Of a stretch of DNA of 64,000 nt, positions 1 to 7,705 are shown in pieces (within the stretch, counting starts at the first letter, position 1; every line of letters starts with the position of its first letter). Where the stretch lies: assembly GCF_015767435.1 (NCBI RefSeq), contig NZ_JADWOV010000317.1, positions 62,001-126,000 of the forward strand, written 5' to 3'. The stretch comes from Polaribacter sp. BAL334. GTDB taxonomy: Bacteria; Bacteroidota; Bacteroidia; Flavobacteriales; Flavobacteriaceae. Under the pieces are notes generated by a model, which saw nothing but the letters and a program-made list of their open reading frames with translations, was not told the origin of the DNA and searched no databases. Both the position numbers and the translations under genes were made by a program.

Positions 1-390
1 TGGATATCTATTCACTTTCGTGAAAATATATTCAAATCTTTTTTCTAGATTTTTGAGTGTTTGATGATTCAAATAAATAGGCATTTCACCAATTTGATAA
101 CAAAAAGGACGTAAATCATCCATTCCAGCAGTGTGATCTGCATGTTCGTGTGTAAAAAAAACACCTTGCAGATTTTGTACATTTTCACGCAACATTTGCT
201 GTCTAAAATCAGGACCACAATCAATCACAAAGTTTGAACCTTCCCAAGATATCAAAATTGAAGAACGTAAACGCATATCTTTAGAATCTTTAGACAAACA
301 AACAGGGTCATTGCTTGCAATCATAGGAATTCCTTGGGAAGTTCCAGTCCCCAGAAAGGTAATGTTTAACAGTTTTTTAGTACTATTCAT
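1..390 (-). CDS. MBL-fold metallo-hydrolase (partial, C-terminus off the window)
   Basis: The reverse strand encodes 130 residues from an ATG at 390 and runs off the window edge. The N-terminus reads LLNITFLGTGTSQGIPM, typical of the PhnP/RNase Z-like branch of the metallo-beta-lactamase superfamily. The zinc-binding motif THEHADH (HxHxDH) follows at about residue 80, and a substrate-side Asp precedes it in VIDCGPDF. Family members hydrolyse phosphodiesters such as cyclic phosphates, but the substrate cannot be read from this part. It is divergent from the gene at 467, with only 76 nt between the two start codons. The fold is secure; the exact function is not. Confidence 0.85.
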   Translation of the reverse strand, partial: MNSTKKLLNITFLGTGTSQGIPMIASNDPVCLSKDSKDMRLRSSILISWEGSNFVIDCGPDFRQQMLRENVQNLQGVFFTHEHADHTAGMDDLRPFCYQIGEMPIYLNHQTLKNLEKRFEYIFTKVNRYP

Positions 391-410
391 CAAAACAAAA
401 ATAAGATAAA

Positions 411-443
411 TTTGCTGAAAACTCCTTAAAAATAGTATTTTTG
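411..443 (+). promoter_or_regulatory. Predicted housekeeping promoter (TTTG-N21-TATTTTTG)
   Basis: TTTG at 411-414 and TATTTTTG at 436-443 match the Bacteroidetes -33 and -7 consensus (TTTG, TAnnTTTG) with a 21-nt spacer. Transcription would start about 15 nt before the ATG at 467. Prediction from sequence only. Confidence 0.6.
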
Positions 444-466
444 TAGGAATCAAAAAGCGTTTTAAA

Positions 467-1915
467 ATGGCAATTTCTTTAAAGGGAGATCAAGAAATTA
501 GTAATGTGCTTGATACCAAAAGTAAGGCACTGAGAATCAATTTAAATAAAGACATTTACGGGACTTTTGCAGAAATTGGTGCAGGACAAGAAACTGTTCG
601 TAATTTTTTTAGATCTGGTGGAGCTTCAGGAACAATAGCGAAAGCCATGAGTGCTTATGATAAAGATTTTTCTGATTCCATTTATGGCATGGAAGAAGAT
701 GGACGTTACGTTTCTCAATCTCGTTTGCAAAGAATGTTGCGCCATGAAATGGATTTGATTGAAGATAGATTGAGTAGAGAAAAACATCCCAATAAACTAT
801 TTTTCAGTTACGCAAATACAGTAACAACGATAGATTTTGCTAGAACATTTAAAGGTCATGGTTGGGTTGGAATTCGTTTTCAATTAGACCCTTTAGAAGG
901 TTATAATGAAATAGTTTTACATCTTCGATTTAAAGAGACTGACGCTCGTTTGCAACAAGAAACGTTGGGTGTTTTAGGCGTAAATTTAATTTATGGCGCT
1001 TTTTATTTGAATGATAATCCAAAAGAATTGGTGAAATCTTTTTATGACAATTTAGGAAGTCATCAATTGGAAATTGATATGGTTAATTTTTCAGGACCTC
1101 GTTTTATGTATGTTGACAATCGTTTAATGAGTTTGCAATTGCTGAAAAACGGAATGACAAATGCTGTAATGTTTGGTCCTGATGGCAATAATTTATTACC
1201 AGCTCAAGTGCTTTATAAGAAAAATATTTTGGCTTTACGTGGAAGTTTCAGACCTGTTACGAAAGTAAATATGGACATGTTTGAAAATTCAAAAAAATTA
1301 TTTCTTGCAGAGAAAAAAGTAGATAAAGACAAAACGCAAATCATTTTTGAAATCACCTTGAGCAACCTTACAGCTGAAGGAAAAATAAATGAACGGGACT
1401 TTTTAGACAGAGCAGAATTATTGTGTTCACTAGGTCAAAATGTAATGATTACCAACTTCCAACAATACTTTAAATTGGTTGAATATTTCAGCGAATTTAC
1501 CAAAGAAAGAATGGCTTTGGCAATGGGTGTTTACAATCTAATTCAAATTTTTGACGAAAAATATTACCGCGATTTGAGTGGTGGAATTTTGGAAGCTTTT
1601 GGAAAACTATTCTTTAGAGATTTGAAAGTATATATGTATCCTTATCACGATCAAGAAACTGACGAATATATCAACAGTGAAAATCTAAAAGTGCACCCAA
1701 GAATGAAAGAATTGTATAAATTTTTCAAAAATAATGGACGCCTTGTGGATATCAAAGATTTTGATAAAAACAGTTTAGATATTTTCTCAAGAACCGTTTT
1801 AAAAATGATTATGAATGGAGAAAAAGGCTGGGAAGAAATGCTTCCTGAAGGAATTGCAGAAACTATAAAACAAAAACGTTTATTTGGATATTCAAGAGCA
1901 AGAAGTAAAAAGTAA
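467..1915 (+). CDS. Conserved protein of unknown function (482 aa)
   Basis: A 482-residue soluble protein starting MAISLKGDQEISNVLD, with no signal peptide or membrane segment. I recognise it as a protein well conserved in Flavobacteriaceae. I have a weak memory that databases sometimes label such proteins nicotinate-nucleotide adenylyltransferase; I see no HxGH nucleotidyltransferase motif, so I do not adopt that label. The N-terminus contains a glycine-rich stretch (FAEIGAGQETVRNFF, then RSGGASGTIAKAM) that could be a nucleotide-binding loop. A Bacteroidetes-type promoter lies directly upstream. The ECF sigma gene 63 nt downstream has its own promoter and is probably a separate unit. Confidence 0.8.
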   Translation: MAISLKGDQEISNVLDTKSKALRINLNKDIYGTFAEIGAGQETVRNFFRSGGASGTIAKAMSAYDKDFSDSIYGMEEDGRYVSQSRLQRMLRHEMDLIEDRLSREKHPNKLFFSYANTVTTIDFARTFKGHGWVGIRFQLDPLEGYNEIVLHLRFKETDARLQQETLGVLGVNLIYGAFYLNDNPKELVKSFYDNLGSHQLEIDMVNFSGPRFMYVDNRLMSLQLLKNGMTNAVMFGPDGNNLLPAQVLYKKNILALRGSFRPVTKVNMDMFENSKKLFLAEKKVDKDKTQIIFEITLSNLTAEGKINERDFLDRAELLCSLGQNVMITNFQQYFKLVEYFSEFTKERMALAMGVYNLIQIFDEKYYRDLSGGILEAFGKLFFRDLKVYMYPYHDQETDEYINSENLKVHPRMKELYKFFKNNGRLVDIKDFDKNSLDIFSRTVLKMIMNGEKGWEEMLPEGIAETIKQKRLFGYSRARSKK

Positions 1916-1933
1916 AATATTACCACATTTCCG

Positions 1934-1962
1934 TTAAACCTTTTACTTACCTTTCAGTCTTA
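1934..1962 (+). promoter_or_regulatory. ECF-sigma-type promoter, copy 1 (upstream of the sigma gene)
   Basis: TTAAACCTTTT, 12 nt, GTCTTA. The AAC in the -35 block and the GTC in the -10 block are hallmarks of ECF promoters. The same two blocks with the same 12-nt gap recur at 2524-2552, before the anti-sigma gene. The likely target is the sigma factor encoded at 1979, which would make it autoregulated. Confidence 0.6.
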
Positions 1963-1978
1963 TAGAAAAATATTTTTT

Positions 1979-2527
1979 TTGATAAGCGAAATTACTTTAA
2001 TCGAACAACTAAAAAATGCCTCCTCAAAAAATGAGGCATTTCGAGAATTGGTAAAACAATACAAAGAACGCTTGTATTGGCATATCAGAAAGATTGTAAT
2101 TTCGCATGATGATGCTGATGATGTACTTCAAAATACTTTCATAAAAATTTTTAAAAACATTGAATCTTTCAACCAAGAAAGCAAATTGTATTCTTGGATG
2201 TATCGAATTGCAACGAACGAATCCATTACTTTTATCAACAAAAGAGCCAAAGAAAAAAATATTGATATTGCAGATGTGTATAAAGAATTAGCAGGTTCTT
2301 TAGAAAGTGATGATTATTTTTCTGGGGAAGAAATTCAATTGATTTTACAAAAAGCCATTGCAACTTTACCTCAAAAACAACAATTGGTTTTCAATATGAA
2401 ATATTTTGACGAAATGAAGTATGAAGAAATGTCTGAAATTTTAGAAACCTCAGTTGGTGCCTTAAAAGCGTCTTATTTTCATGCAGTTAAAAAAATTGAA
2501 CACTTTATAAAATCAAAAACAGATTAA
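1979..2527 (+). CDS. ECF-type RNA polymerase sigma factor
   Basis: A 182-residue sigma-70 family protein of RpoE-like (ECF) layout. Region 2 lies at about residues 22-85 (HDDADDVLQNTFIKIFKNI, then LYSWMYRIATN). Region 4 lies at about residues 120-178 (LPQKQQLVFNMKYFDEMKY, then EEMSEIL, the helix-turn-helix). Regions 1.1 and 3 are missing, as expected. The start is a TTG at 1979; no in-frame ATG precedes region 2. It sits directly upstream of a one-helix membrane protein and a periplasmic protein, the usual sigma / anti-sigma / sensor layout. An ECF-type promoter ends 16 nt before the start and is repeated before the next gene, which suggests autoregulation. Confidence 0.9.
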   Translation: MISEITLIEQLKNASSKNEAFRELVKQYKERLYWHIRKIVISHDDADDVLQNTFIKIFKNIESFNQESKLYSWMYRIATNESITFINKRAKEKNIDIADVYKELAGSLESDDYFSGEEIQLILQKAIATLPQKQQLVFNMKYFDEMKYEEMSEILETSVGALKASYFHAVKKIEHFIKSKTD

Positions 2528-2552
2528 ACCTTTTTAGAATTTAATCGTCTAA
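2524..2552 (+). promoter_or_regulatory. ECF-sigma-type promoter, copy 2 (upstream of the putative anti-sigma gene)
   Basis: TTAAACCTTTT, 12 nt, GTCTAA: the same blocks and gap as at 1934-1962. It begins inside the last codons of the sigma gene. The -10 block ends 6 nt before the ATG at 2559, so a transcript from here would be leaderless or nearly so. Confidence 0.55.
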
Positions 2553-2558
2553 ACAAGT

Positions 2559-3101
2559 ATGAAAAAAGAGTTAAAAAATAGTATTGATTATTTGGACACA
2601 AAAACCGCTAAAAATTCAGGTTTTTCAGTTCCAACTAATTATTTTACTGAACTTGAAGAAGCTGTTTTTACTGAAATTTCAACTACTTCTTTTCCCAAAG
2701 AAACTGGCTTTGCAACTCCTGATGATTATTTCATTTCACTAGAAAATAGAATTTTAGATAGTATTTCAGTAACAAAAAAAGAAACCACTGTCATTCAATT
2801 TAAAAATAGAATTTTTAAATTTATTCCTTATGTAGCTGCAGCATCTATAGCTTTATTCATCACTTTAAATTCATTCTTTTTTAAAGAAACCACTACATTT
2901 TCATTAGATTCTGTTTCGCAAAATGATATTGAAAATTGGCTAGATTCAAAAACTTTTACAAATACTGAAATTGCTAATGTATTAGGTGATGAATTTTTAA
3001 ACCTGAATGATTTTTCATTTGCTGAATTGAAAACCGAAACTTTAGAAGATTATATAACAACTATTGACACTCAAGAATTACTGAACGAAATAGACAATTA
3101 A
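2559..3101 (+). CDS. Putative anti-sigma factor, single-pass membrane protein
   Basis: A 180-residue protein with one hydrophobic helix at about residues 88-108 (FIPYVAAASIALFITLNSFF). The N-terminal half would be cytoplasmic and the C-terminal half periplasmic. The N-terminal part contains two related units, FSVPTNYFTELEEAVFTEIS and FATPDDYFISLENRILDSIS, a repeat I read as a possible sigma-binding module. It lies 31 nt after the ECF sigma gene and 6 nt before a secreted protein gene. I see no classical zinc anti-sigma motif (HxxxCxxC). The role is inferred from position and topology. Confidence 0.7.
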   Translation: MKKELKNSIDYLDTKTAKNSGFSVPTNYFTELEEAVFTEISTTSFPKETGFATPDDYFISLENRILDSISVTKKETTVIQFKNRIFKFIPYVAAASIALFITLNSFFFKETTTFSLDSVSQNDIENWLDSKTFTNTEIANVLGDEFLNLNDFSFAELKTETLEDYITTIDTQELLNEIDN

Positions 3102-3107
3102 AACCAG

Positions 3108-3563
3108 ATGAAAACAATTATAACATGTCTTTTTTTATGCATCACTATAGGATTTTCCTCCTTTGCACAAGAAAAAAACGAAAGTAGAGAAAAAATAAAA
3201 GCTTTAAAAATTGCTTATTTAACAGAGAAACTTGCACTTACAACAAGCGAAGCTGAAAAGTTTTGGCCTATCTATAACTCTTTTGACAAAGAACAACATG
3301 AGCTAAGATATAAACAACGCTATGAAATCATGAAAGCAATTAAAGAAAAAGGAGATGTTGATGCCATGGATGAAAAAGAAGCTGAAAAATTAATCAACTT
3401 AAAATTAGCTACAGACAAGCAATTGTATGAATCTCAAAAAGAATTCGTTCAGAAAATCAAAAATATAATCTCCTATAAAAAAGTCATGAAACTTCAAATT
3501 GCCGAAATGGAATTTAGCAGAAAACTTCTCAGAAAATACCATCAAGGAGATAAAAAAGATTAA
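3108..3563 (+). CDS. Periplasmic helical protein, possible sensor partner of the ECF sigma system
   Basis: A 151-residue protein with a clear signal peptide (MKTIITCLFLCITIGFSSFAQ). The mature part is highly charged and helical (REKIKALKIAYLTEKLALT, then SEAEKFWPIYNSFDKEQHEL), reminiscent of Spy/CpxP-type periplasmic chaperone-sensors. Similar flavobacterial proteins often sit at this position next to an ECF sigma factor. It follows the putative anti-sigma gene by 6 nt and ends at a bidirectional terminator. Sensing function is inferred from context. Confidence 0.7.
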   Translation: MKTIITCLFLCITIGFSSFAQEKNESREKIKALKIAYLTEKLALTTSEAEKFWPIYNSFDKEQHELRYKQRYEIMKAIKEKGDVDAMDEKEAEKLINLKLATDKQLYESQKEFVQKIKNIISYKKVMKLQIAEMEFSRKLLRKYHQGDKKD

Positions 3564-3592
3564 AAAAAGGAGCAAATTGCTCCTTTTTTTTA
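3562..3592. terminator. Bidirectional rho-independent terminator
   Basis: GGAGCAAATTGCTCC forms a GC-containing hairpin (3569-3583) with A7 before and T9 after. It can serve the sigma operon (plus) and the convergent small gene at 3590-3784 (minus), whose stop codon lies inside it. Confidence 0.85.
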
Positions 3593-3784
3593 TTTGACTA
3601 ATGTCATACAAATAAATAATTCTGGTTTGTTTGCTGTAAATTGTTTCAGCCAAATTGTCAACTCTTTGATTTCATAAGGCAACAATCTTTGTAGGGCTTT
3701 TTCTAATTCCTTGCAAAACAATTCCGAATTAAAACTTACTTTTTGTAAAACCGTTTTTGTGTACTCAAACATTGCTCTAGCCAT
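3590..3784 (-). CDS. Small conserved protein (64 aa)
   Basis: A 64-residue protein beginning MARAMFEYTKTVLQKVSF and containing CKELEKALQRLLPYE. I recognise it as a small protein conserved in Flavobacteriaceae, with no known function. The ATG at 3784 is chosen because family members start MARAMFEY; an in-frame ATG at 3790 would add MN, and reading back to 3844 adds residues unlike the family. It has no membrane helix or signal peptide. A perfect 16-base palindrome lies 36 nt upstream of the start and could be an operator. Confidence 0.7.
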   Translation of the reverse strand: MARAMFEYTKTVLQKVSFNSELFCKELEKALQRLLPYEIKELTIWLKQFTANKPELFICMTLVK

Positions 3785-3820
3785 ATTCATATTTAGTTTT
3801 AAGTTAATTTCGCAATACTT

Positions 3821-3836
3821 TCGAAATCGATTTCGA
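3821..3836. promoter_or_regulatory. Perfect 16-bp palindrome, possible operator
   Basis: TCGAAATCGATTTCGA is its own reverse complement. It sits in the promoter region of the 64-aa gene, between a TTTG (complement of 3842-3845) and a TATTGCG that could act as weak promoter blocks. It has no T-run, so it is not a terminator. Confidence 0.45.
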
Positions 3837-3851
3837 TGATACAAATCTAAC

Positions 3852-3886
3852 TAAAAAGACCAACATTTTATAAAATGTTGGTCTTA
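3852..3886 (-). terminator. Rho-independent terminator of the 86-aa gene
   Basis: A perfect 30-nt palindrome at 3856-3885 (AAGACCAACATTTTA and its complement). On the minus strand it is followed by a short T-run, just after the gene ending at 3912. Confidence 0.8.
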
Positions 3887-3911
3887 AATTTCTGTTGAAT
3901 AAATGTTAATA

Positions 3912-4172
3912 TTACAAACTGTTGATTTTTTCAACCAACCCTTTTGCTTTTGTTTCCAATTCTTGGTTTAACATTTTAAAATGTGCTTTTTTATCTTGAA
4001 CTTTCTTAGTGTTGATTTTTGCAATTAAATCATCAAAAGTAACGATTGCCTCGTCAATAATTTCATTTCCTTTTTTTGGTTGATTTTTCAAAGCAGCAAC
4101 ATCCAGTGCATATTCAATTACGTCACCTAAAACATAATTGATATCTTTTTTTAAATTTTTAATACTTGCCAT
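3912..4172 (-). CDS. Small conserved helical protein (86 aa)
   Basis: An 86-residue soluble, largely alpha-helical and charged protein (MASIKNLKKDINYVLGDVIE, then YALDVAALKNQPKKG). I recognise it as conserved in Flavobacteriaceae without assigned function. There is no signal peptide. It has its own promoter (4193-4225) and terminator (3852-3886), so it appears monocistronic. Confidence 0.75.
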   Translation of the reverse strand: MASIKNLKKDINYVLGDVIEYALDVAALKNQPKKGNEIIDEAIVTFDDLIAKINTKKVQDKKAHFKMLNQELETKAKGLVEKINSL

Positions 4173-4192
4173 AATTTGGTTTTTAACGGATG

Positions 4193-4225
4193 CAAAGATA
4201 CTTTATTTCTTTAAAAGAAAGGCAA
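4193..4225 (-). promoter_or_regulatory. Predicted promoter of the 86-aa gene (TTG-N22-TATCTTTG)
   Basis: On the minus strand TATCTTTG (complement of 4193-4200) lies 22 nt after TTG (complement of 4223-4225). It starts inside the end of the upstream HAD gene. Confidence 0.55.
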
Positions 4226-4903
4226 TACTTCTTTGATATTTAATACAGTGTGAAAATTTTTATCAGAAGTATCATTTTCAGAAACTTCTTCGTGAATCCA
4301 AGTGGTGTGAAAAGGAATGTGAATGGCTGCTGAACCTATTTCAAGCACAGGTAAAACGTCTGATTTCAATGAGTTTCCAATCATCAAAAATTCGGAAGGT
4401 TGAATGTCTAAATGCTTGATTAATTTTTGATAATCTTTCGCTTTTTTATCAGTCATCACTTCAATATGATGAAAATATTGGGATAGATTTGATTTTTCCA
4501 ACTTACGTTCCTGATCTAATAAATCACCTTTTGTGGCTAAAATGATTTTATATTTTGGATATAAATGTTGCAAAACCTCTTCTACTCCATCTATTAATTC
4601 TAAAGGTTTATTGAGCATATCTTTTCCAATATCCAAAATTTTATGAATCACATTTTGATTGATTTTATAATTGGATAATTCCAACGCAGATTCAATCATT
4701 GATAACATAAAACCTTTGATTCCATAACCATACAACTCCAAATTTCTGATTTCTGTTTTGAACAATTCTTGATCAATGGTATTTGCAGTTTCATAGGGTG
4801 CTAATAATTTCGCAAATTCAAGCTCAGCTTCTCTAAAATAAGTTTCGTTGACCCAAAGCGTGTCATCAGCATCAAAAGCGATTACTTTGATATTTTTATG
4901 CAT
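4211..4903 (-). CDS. HAD-superfamily hydrolase
   Basis: A 230-residue haloacid-dehalogenase-like phosphatase. Motif I is [10 protein letters not shown] (nucleophile Asp and the acid two residues on), motif II is IILATKGD, and motif III is [15 protein letters not shown] helical cap occupies about residues 20-95. The ATG at 4903 is used; a TTG at 4918 would add five residues with no support. The start overlaps the end of kdsB by 8 nt, so the two are probably translated together. The neighbours manA and kdsB suggest sugar-phosphate metabolism. It is not an obvious KdsC, which is shorter and lacks such a cap. Substrate unknown. Confidence 0.85.
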   Translation of the reverse strand: MHKNIKVIAFDADDTLWVNETYFREAELEFAKLLAPYETANTIDQELFKTEIRNLELYGYGIKGFMLSMIESALELSNYKINQNVIHKILDIGKDMLNKPLELIDGVEEVLQHLYPKYKIILATKGDLLDQERKLEKSNLSQYFHHIEVMTDKKAKDYQKLIKHLDIQPSEFLMIGNSLKSDVLPVLEIGSAAIHIPFHTTWIHEEVSENDTSDKNFHTVLNIKEVLPFF

Positions 4904-5630
4904 TTTTAAGAAATTCAATTGCTTTTTTCAAATCCTCTTCTGTATCAATTCCAATTGATTCCACATCAGTTTCAATCATTTTAATTTTCTTTCCAACTTC
5001 CAAATATCTGATTGCTTCAATTTTTTCAGCAGCTTCCAAGGGTGTCATTTCTCTGTGATAAAAATCGATTAACGCATGTTTTCTAAACGCATAAACACCT
5101 TTGTGTTTGTAATATTTCACTTCAATTTCTTGATCTCTATGAAATGGAATCACACTTCTTGAAAAATACATGGCAAATCCAAAATTATCTGTAATTACCT
5201 TTACATTATTCGGATTTTCAATATCTTCTTTATTGGAAATTTGAACTTTTAAAGAAGCCAAATCAATTTGATTATGAATATCGATTGTAAACGCATCAAT
5301 CAATTTTGATAAAGAAACTGCATCAATAAAAGGTTCATCTCCTTGCACATTTACAACGATATCTGCGTCCATAAATTCAACTGCTTCCGCAATTCTGTCA
5401 GAACCACATTCGTGTTCTTTTTTACTCATAATTACATTTCCTCCAACGTTTTGAATGGCATTGGCAATGACTTCAGAATCAGTTACTACATACACATTTT
5501 TGAACAATTTGGTTTGTAAAGCAGCTTCATAAGTCCATACAATAACAGGCTTTCCTCCCAAATCTTTCATCAATTTTCCCGGAAAACGAGTAGCACTATA
5601 ACGTGCTGGAATCATTGCAATTACGTTCAT
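4896..5630 (-). CDS. kdsB: 3-deoxy-manno-octulosonate cytidylyltransferase
   Basis: A 244-residue cytoplasmic enzyme that activates Kdo with CTP to CMP-Kdo for lipopolysaccharide inner-core synthesis. The N-terminal nucleotide-binding signature [13 protein letters not shown] is intact. [10 protein letters not shown] carries the metal/nucleotide Asp, and [10 protein letters not shown] is the conserved KdsB block. The length is normal for the family. The ATG at 5630 is used ([12 protein letters not shown]); a TTG at 5639 would add three residues. It lies between manA (9 nt upstream) and the HAD gene (8-nt overlap), so the three form an operon. Confidence 0.95.
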   Translation of the reverse strand: MNVIAMIPARYSATRFPGKLMKDLGGKPVIVWTYEAALQTKLFKNVYVVTDSEVIANAIQNVGGNVIMSKKEHECGSDRIAEAVEFMDADIVVNVQGDEPFIDAVSLSKLIDAFTIDIHNQIDLASLKVQISNKEDIENPNNVKVITDNFGFAMYFSRSVIPFHRDQEIEVKYYKHKGVYAFRKHALIDFYHREMTPLEAAEKIEAIRYLEVGKKIKMIETDVESIGIDTEEDLKKAIEFLKNA

Positions 5631-5639
5631 TTTATTCAA

Positions 5640-6617
5640 TTATTTTATATAAACCTCTAATAATTCTGACTGGTTTTCAGCAGCAATTTCAATATTTTTG
5701 ATACTTGCAGGAACCAAAAGCGTTTCTCCCATTTCAAGCGTTTCTGTTTGGTTCCCGTATGTAAAAGTTGTGGCACCTTCCACACACATATAAATCACAA
5801 AACTATCTTTATCACTGTGATTTACAGCAATTTTTCCATGTAAAGGAAGCACATTTGTGGTAAAATAGGGACAAGAAACAATTTCTGAAGACTCGTTTTC
5901 AACTTTTGAATAACTCGTTTTATAGGATTCTTTTGCAGAATAATCAATGGCATCAATGGCTTCTTCTGTGTGTAAATCTCTAAAAGTTCCATCAGGATTT
6001 GCACGATCCCAATCATAAATTCGGTAGGTTATATCTGAAGTTTGCTGAATTTCCGCAAGCATTACTCCTGCTCCAATTGCGTGGACTCTTCCTGTTGGAA
6101 TAAAATAAACATCGCCTTTTTGAACTTCATCAATATTTAAAATAGCTGTCAACGTTTTGTTTTCAAGATGATGCAAATATTCTTGAGAAGTGACTTCTTT
6201 TTGAAAACCCACAATCAAATTGGCTTTTTCATCTGCCTGCATCACATACCACATTTCTGTTTTTCCAAATGAGTTGTGACGTTTTTTTGCCAAATCATCA
6301 TGAGGATGCAATTGAATACTCAAGGCTTCTTTTGCATCAATATATTTGATTAACAATGGGAATTTTTCTCCAAAATGAGTGTAAATTTTTGTTCCAACCA
6401 AATCACTTTTATATTCAGCAATCAATTCTTTTAAGTTTTTTCCTTTTAAAAAACCATTCGCAACTATTGAAGTATCTCCCTTAACATCAGAGATTTCCCA
6501 ACTTTCGCCAATATCTTTTCTGTCAGAATTTTTGTGTAAAAGTGTTGCTAATTTTTCTCCTCCCCAAATTTTATCTTTTAAAATGGGTGTAAATTTCAGA
6601 ATGTGTAAATCTTTCAT
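5640..6617 (-). CDS. manA: Mannose-6-phosphate isomerase, class I
   Basis: A 325-residue cupin-fold zinc enzyme that interconverts mannose 6-phosphate and fructose 6-phosphate. Zinc ligands are visible in SIQLHPHDD and in YFIPTGRVHAIGAG. The start ATG at 6617 gives MKDLHILKFTPILKDKIWGG, which matches the family; reading back to 6665 adds unrelated residues. Lipopolysaccharide or exopolysaccharide precursor supply is suggested by the neighbour kdsB. Mannose freed by the GH92/GH2 locus elsewhere in the window would also enter metabolism through this reaction after phosphorylation. Confidence 0.93.
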   Translation of the reverse strand: MKDLHILKFTPILKDKIWGGEKLATLLHKNSDRKDIGESWEISDVKGDTSIVANGFLKGKNLKELIAEYKSDLVGTKIYTHFGEKFPLLIKYIDAKEALSIQLHPHDDLAKKRHNSFGKTEMWYVMQADEKANLIVGFQKEVTSQEYLHHLENKTLTAILNIDEVQKGDVYFIPTGRVHAIGAGVMLAEIQQTSDITYRIYDWDRANPDGTFRDLHTEEAIDAIDYSAKESYKTSYSKVENESSEIVSCPYFTTNVLPLHGKIAVNHSDKDSFVIYMCVEGATTFTYGNQTETLEMGETLLVPASIKNIEIAAENQSELLEVYIK

Positions 6618-6635
6618 AATTGTATTTTTTCGATG

Positions 6636-6665
6636 CAAATTTACGGTTATTAAAAGATTTATCAA
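6636..6665 (-). promoter_or_regulatory. Predicted manA promoter (TTG-N19-TAAATTTG)
   Basis: On the minus strand TAAATTTG (complement of 6636-6643) follows TTG (complement of 6663-6665) by 19 nt. Its -33 region overlaps that of the divergent promoter at 6658-6690. Confidence 0.6.
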
Positions 6666-6690
6666 TTAGTAAAAAAAATAATTAACTTTG
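6658..6690 (+). promoter_or_regulatory. Predicted promoter of the DUF6090 operon (TTTA-N21-TAACTTTG)
   Basis: TAACTTTG at 6683-6690 is a consensus -7 block. TTTA at 6658-6661 is a weak -33. This is the only promoter-like sequence I see before the eight-gene operon. Confidence 0.5.
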
Positions 6691-6737
6691 GAAAACTAAC
6701 AATTTGAAAATCAGGTATTCACTAAAACTAATTTACT

Positions 6738-6935
6738 ATGGGCATTTTTTGGGATTTAATTCAGCAAAACGAAATTCAAGAACAAGGAGAAAAAGCTAAA
6801 AACTTAGAAGAAAAAGTAGCTCTTCTAGAAAAAAAACTAGAAAAAACAAACGAAACTCTTCAAAAAACATTGATAGCACTTGAAAACTATTTAGGAAAAG
6901 ACATTGATGGTGATGGAAAAATGGGTTCTTTATGA
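6738..6935 (+). CDS. Small coiled-coil protein with an EF-hand-like tail (65 aa)
   Basis: A 65-residue protein beginning MGIFWDLIQQNEIQEQ. The middle is a heptad-rich coiled coil (EKVALLEKKLEKTNETLQK). The tail GKDIDGDGKMGSL resembles a calcium-binding loop (DxDxDG-like) without flanking EF helices. There is no signal peptide or full membrane helix, though the first six residues are hydrophobic. Its stop codon overlaps the first DUF6090 gene by 4 nt (ATGA), so it is the first gene of that operon. I cannot name a function. It could be an assembly or oligomerisation partner of the membrane paralogs (inference). Confidence 0.7.
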   Translation: MGIFWDLIQQNEIQEQGEKAKNLEEKVALLEKKLEKTNETLQKTLIALENYLGKDIDGDGKMGSL

Positions 6936-7684
6936 TTAAATTCTTCAGGAAAATCAGAAAAAAATTGCTTGAACAATCTAAAATACGAAGTTATTTTGTG
7001 TATGCATTTGGTGAAATTGTATTGGTGGTTATTGGAATTTTAATTGCATTGCAAATTAATAATTGGAATGAGGTTAGAAAAGATCAAAAACAGGAAATTA
7101 AACTATTAAAACAACTACAAACAGATTTAACTGCAAACGAAGTAGAAATTAATGGATTAATTAAAAGAATCAACATCAATAAGGCTGCTATGGATAGTCT
7201 ATTGACAAATCTTAAAAACGAAGAATATGTAGCTAAATTCCCAATTTATGTTGCATTAATTCATCGTAAAAGTTTTTTCAATAATTCTAATTCTGGCTAT
7301 AAACTTATCGGAAATGGCATGGCTAAATTAATAGCGAATGATAGCCTTCTTAATGGTATTCTTCAACTTTACGAAAAAGACTTTGTAAATATTTTGACAA
7401 GACAAGATTTGATGAATGATAAGATTGAAAATAAAATGTATCCTCTAACCAATGAACTTTTCAAAATTAACACGAACATATCTTTACAATTAAATGAATT
7501 TGATGTTGTTGCATCTGAAATCTATATTCCATTAGACTTTGTGTCGCTTACAAAAAATCAGAACTATATTAACAACCTTATTCAACTCAATAAGACTTTT
7601 GAAATACGCCTTTCATACTTAAAATTAACAAAAGAAAAATTAGCTTTAGTACTTCAACTTATTGATAGAGAATTAAAAAAATAA
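6932..7684 (+). CDS. DUF6090-family membrane protein, paralog 1 of 6
   Basis: A 250-residue protein. Residues 1-20 are basic (MIKFFRKIRKKLLEQ), followed by YFVYAFGEI and one membrane helix at about 25-44 (VLVVIGILIALQINNWNE). By the positive-inside rule the remaining ~200 residues, mostly helical, lie outside the cytoplasm. The C-terminal part carries the array's shared motif in weak form (GNGMAKLIANDSLLNGILQL, G129). Translation is coupled to the upstream 65-aa gene by an ATGA overlap. The first 100 nt of the helix-coding block are 94% identical to paralog 4. No function is known for the family. Confidence 0.82.
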   Translation: MIKFFRKIRKKLLEQSKIRSYFVYAFGEIVLVVIGILIALQINNWNEVRKDQKQEIKLLKQLQTDLTANEVEINGLIKRININKAAMDSLLTNLKNEEYVAKFPIYVALIHRKSFFNNSNSGYKLIGNGMAKLIANDSLLNGILQLYEKDFVNILTRQDLMNDKIENKMYPLTNELFKINTNISLQLNEFDVVASEIYIPLDFVSLTKNQNYINNLIQLNKTFEIRLSYLKLTKEKLALVLQLIDRELKK

Positions 7685-7705
7685 AACATTCAGAAAAATA
7701 TTAAG

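Noticed and set aside
467..1915. Naming the 482-aa protein nicotinate-nucleotide adenylyltransferase
   Set aside because: No HxGH or ISSTxxR nucleotidyltransferase motifs are visible; the label would rest only on a remembered database name.
5631..5639. Upstream TTG start for kdsB
   Set aside because: The ATG at 5630 gives the family N-terminus; the extra residues have no support. The same reasoning removed TTG extensions of the HAD gene (4918), idi (14588), pyrG (31465) and ferritin (54656).
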